DNA of 34,120 nt from Didymodactylos carnosus. Its lineage: Eukaryota; Rotifera; Eurotatoria; Philodinida; Philodinidae. The translations under genes were made by a program, and so were the position numbers. This document shows, in pieces, positions 30,367 through 34,120 of this stretch (the first letter of the stretch is position 1; each line of letters opens with the position of its first letter). Where the stretch lies: assembly GCA_905250885.1 (NCBI GenBank), contig CAJNOQ010001243.1:1-34120 (forward strand), given 5' to 3'. The notes beneath the pieces were generated by a model. That model worked only from the letters and a program-made list of their open reading frames with translations. It made no database searches and had not been told where the DNA came from.

Positions 30367-33300
30367 CATAATTTGAACTCTTTACATGCGATAAACTACA
30401 ATTTTACATATTATACAAATAAATCTTCTACATATTTAAAATAGCATAACTTTTAAAAATCGACTATAAAATTTATATTTTTATCTATGATAAGATATTT
30501 TATTTATTATTGTGGGAGTAATAACTACGTTGTTAATGTTTCTATTCTATTTTTATACAATAAAGGATAAAAATCATACGAGACAATCACGGTGTGTTCA
30601 CAAAGAGAGATATTCTCACCGCTTTGTTTTAATCTGCTATAAAAAAACAAAACAAAACAAAACGATAATGATGCATTATTGATCAATCAAATGTGCATTC
30701 AACCAAAGTATTTATTCAACAAAAAAGAAAAAAAAACGAAGAAAAAATCCTAGATAAGCTAATTTCATATGATTATACAAAATTGATTTCTTTTTTTTTC
30801 TTTTCCAATATTTCATATTTTAAGATAAAAAACCGTCTGCGTACTTACAATCAAAAACGGATTATTTTTTTGTTTCAGTTTTTTTTATAGAAAGATAAGA
30901 ATCTTAGAAGTAGAATTAGTAATTGATAAATTTTGATTTTTTTGTTTTGTTTATACAAAATTAAATACAATAGTAAAATGTTCAAACATATTTATATAGT
31001 TTTGTTAACAACATATGTTTCTATTTCTTTTTAATATTTATTTTTGTAGTATACATATATTTTTAAATTTTTATTAATAATGTTTTCTATCAATCAAATA
31101 CATATCTAGTCAAGTTCTTTGAATAGATTAGACAATCACTAAAATATTGAACATTGTAATGGTCGATTGAACTCATTAATTATTTAATAACTTTATGAAT
31201 AAAATAATTTATTTTTTTTAATTTAAAAATAACTGTCATTACAAAATTACTTTATTTATATAATATATAGAATTATAATGTAGTTCAAAATAGTGTTGAT
31301 TCTATGCCAATAAAAAAGACACAGACATAAAAAATTTCATTATCATTATAAAGAAACAGTAGTTGAAAAATAAAAAAAAAGCATTACAACTGTCAAAATG
31401 ACAATAGTAAAAAGAGATTTATTTGATAAGAAAGTATTTTCGCCTCGTTATGTGAAATGGTTGCCGATTTTGGTATTTGGAGATATGCTCATCCTTTCAT
31501 TGTATTTACAAAAATTTGTATTACTGACATTGTGTGAATGATCAAGGTCATCATTTTGTTTATCCTGAATAAATTTCTCTTTTGTTTAAGTTGAAACACA
31601 AATGTTCTTCTCTCTCTCTCATTATACATCAAAATTCACAAATTTAACCTTGAATGTTTTCTTTCTAACGATGATTCAAAACAATAATATTCTATCTCAC
31701 ACAGATACAAATGCATAAATAGATCAAAAAAAAATAAATGAGGGGAAGTTGAATTTCTTATTAGAAAGTGAGTATGTATAATAGAAAATCACGGGAGATC
31801 GTTTGATTATGATCATGAAATTACGTATTTAACAGTTTAACCTTGAAACTAGCTTTCTTTCTAAGAACTATCAAATGACAACTAAATTATCAAACGATGA
31901 GAAAAATGTGGATGAACAACTGACACTTTTTCTTTAATATTGATATTACGTATATCAAATTCATCTTTATATGACGAAAGATTGCCGTTTAGGGTATTAA
32001 ACCATAAAATATATTTAATAGTATGAGATTTAAAATATAAAACTAGATTGCAATTCCGCTACGCACAATTTTTGATGTTGACAAACTGTCGCTGATCTGA
32101 ATCTGTCAGAAGCGGTTCGTAGTTAATAGGAGGAGGGGGAGTCACCATATCACCTTCGTTGTGATTTTAGTTGCTTTAACAGACTCTCTCTCTCTCTCTC
32201 TCTTTCTCTCTACAGAAAACAGATTCTGTCAATACGCTCTTATCATTATACTTTCGCTGTTATTTCCAGTTTTAATTGCTAAGAAGGTAGAATTAAGTAG
32301 AAAATAACTGAAAACAAAATTTGAAGAACAGAAAACGAGAGAGAGAAAAAGAATTTTTTTTTTCTAAGTACAAAATGACGTTGGATAACCAATTCATAAA
32401 AGATTTCTAAGTTCATAATAGATTCGTCTTTTACTTGTGTAGCTTATAACGTCGAATTTGGACTTTTATTTGAAAAAAGAACATTCATTGATTCAGGTTC
32501 AGTATCCAATGAATATTCTCCCGTTTTCAGAAGTTTTCTACGTTGTGTAGTTTTACAGATCATGCAACTCACATTTCGCAAAAAGAAAAGGACCATAGAA
32601 GAAAAAAATCCAGCAAAATCACATAATATCTGTCGACATAATAAGCTGTATCCAGCTTCATTTTACATAATAACGAGAGATACTGTAAAGTTTTATGAGA
32701 TCGAATTAAGGTCGCATTTGTCCGTCGTTAAGTTGTACATAACAACAGTTCGAGAAAAAGACATTCTTGTATTATTTTATACTTAAAAACTCAAAAGATA
32801 TTATTCCACTCAACCCCTTCTCTGCTCACTTCTCAACTATTTTATGTAGCGCACATATTCTCCATAAAAGAAGAACGAAAATATTTTCTTACATCTATCA
32901 TGGAAATTCAAGGATTTTTAAGTGGTAGAAAAAAGAATACCTATATTGTTTGTAACTAGAAGGCGTCTCATCATTTTACTCAAACGGTGATATACAAAAC
33001 ATGAAAAATGAAAATTCTTTTATTCATTTCATCGGAAAAAGCAGTTCATTAGTAAAATACAATTTTCACTATTCTGTACGACACACTAAGACATTTGATA
33101 TAAAAAAGAGGTTTAGGTATCAGCCGTTGACAGAATAGATTGTTATGCAAAAAAAAGAGCCAATTACTATTTCAATTCTAAAAGATGATATTCAAACTGC
33201 CGGATTCATTTCTACTAGTCTCCGATACATCCATCTGTCGTAGTTTCTGTACTTAAGTGGAAGAATATGGTGAATGACCTTACAAGATGCTAATTGATGT

Positions 33301-34120
33301 TACAACATATCAGATGCATTAAATATTTCAGAATGGATTTCACTAGAATACAGAACACATTTCTGAGAATCGCAGAATTCTACGTTCAAAAACATTCCAC
33401 AATAGCATGGGATGAGTACCCATCACGCGTGGAACACTAAAAGTTTCGTGTAACTGTCTTTCTAGAAACTTCGTGAAATCATACGAGAAGCAAAAGTTTT
33501 CACTCCTCCTGGCTATTTTATTTTATAAAACAATTTCGTTCTGGGTCTTTCTACAATTTCTAAGAAAATCTAATCTACGCACTGTAAATAAATCAAGTGC
33601 CACACGGCACCTTTGCGATGAATAGAAGAACATTTTGAAAAGTCTTTTGGGAGCCACTGTCAACGTAAAAACTGAAAAACAGTGCCAAGTAGTGAGACAC
33701 TTTTCATATCACCAGCATTTAAAATTTTAAAGTGCGATTTGAGTCCGGGAGAATACGATCTTCGAAGTGAGCATGATCAATTGCCTGCTTTTTATTGAAG
33801 ATGTCTCCATACTTTTTAGTCCGACGTACTTCGGAAAATTAAGTTAAAAACGCTTATAAAATTTTGAAAGCGATCCGAGTGGGAATCGTCCCCGCGTCCA
33901 AGAAATATATACCTCATATCAGCAACAGAAAAATAAAGATTGTGCAAAGTTGTGGAAAAACGCTTTTTCCTATTCCGCACACTCGACAATCCCGAAGATT
34001 TTCTATCTATTCCATACAGCGTCACGTGATGCACACCTCTTCGTCACGTATTTAACCTCTTAACAAAAATAATTTTATCAATGAATTTTAGCCATAGTAA
34101 TAGAGAGCTAACCAATAAGT
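30367..34120. other. AT-rich non-coding region to the window end
   Basis: No gene is supported. Simple repeats: (AAAAC)n about 30643-30662 and (CT)n 32184-32210. Base composition becomes less AT-rich after about 33,800, where overlapping ORFs occur on both strands (33816-34034 minus, 33864-34055 plus) without domains. An E-box-like CACGTG is at 34023-34028. This end could be the edge of another transcription unit or repeat outside the window. Confidence 0.3.

Noticed and set aside
33868..33900. Minus-strand T-arm-like sequence resembling part of a tRNA
   Set aside because: The T-loop has mismatches (GACGATT in place of TTCGATT), and no A box, D arm or acceptor stem can be paired at the right distance.
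33816..34055. Overlapping ORFs on both strands near the window end
   Set aside because: They are mutually overlapping antisense frames without domains. The region is only notable for slightly higher GC.
1..34120. CRISPR array, rRNA or bacterial operon
   Set aside because: There are no regularly spaced identical repeats, rRNA cores or ribosome-binding-site-led gene clusters. The gene structure is eukaryotic.

Overview
The window is nuclear DNA of a small, AT-rich invertebrate. Coding sequence is split by mostly short GT-AG introns (roughly 40-90 bp, GTAAG-type donors, T-rich acceptors ending in TAG or CAG). There are many small inverted-repeat elements and microsatellites, and no operons or bacterial signals. 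The intron style, low GC and abundance of foldback elements would fit a bdelloid rotifer. That placement is an inference; I see no diagnostic sequence.

Layout. 1-6.3 kb: no robust gene. It holds foldback repeats, a stretch of decayed or fragmentary coding sequence (about 1.4-2.4 kb), and two short signal-peptide-like ORFs (3480 and 4376) that may encode small secreted peptides. 6,356-15,070 (+): a ten-exon gene whose joined reading frame is exactly 5,703 nt (1,900 aa). It encodes a secreted protein with a signal peptide, about five SEA-like modules, an EGF-like array, then about seven more SEA-like modules, and no C-terminal membrane anchor. 15.1-17.9 kb: intergenic, with a long inverted repeat. 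17,952-24,610 (-): a six-exon class A neuropeptide GPCR (joined CDS 1,947 nt, 648 aa) with the hallmarks of the neuromedin-U/pyrokinin/CAPA receptor group and an unusually long C-terminal tail. Its intron 5 carries a non-autonomous DNA transposon with long terminal inverted repeats and a candidate 9-bp target-site duplication. 24.6-34.1 kb: no gene found; AT-rich DNA with microsatellites and two more inverted-repeat elements.

The two clear genes are convergent (tail to tail). Nothing in the sequence links them functionally: one is an extracellular adhesive/matrix-type protein, the other a peptide-hormone receptor. The most distinctive observations are the SEA-EGF-SEA protein with its stop-free in-frame introns, the transposon with a candidate target-site duplication in the GPCR intron, and dispersed fragments of one inverted-repeat family at 15.6-16.0 kb and 30.1-30.4 kb. 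All splice models were built by eye from reading frame, splice consensus and domain continuity. They have not been tested against transcripts.
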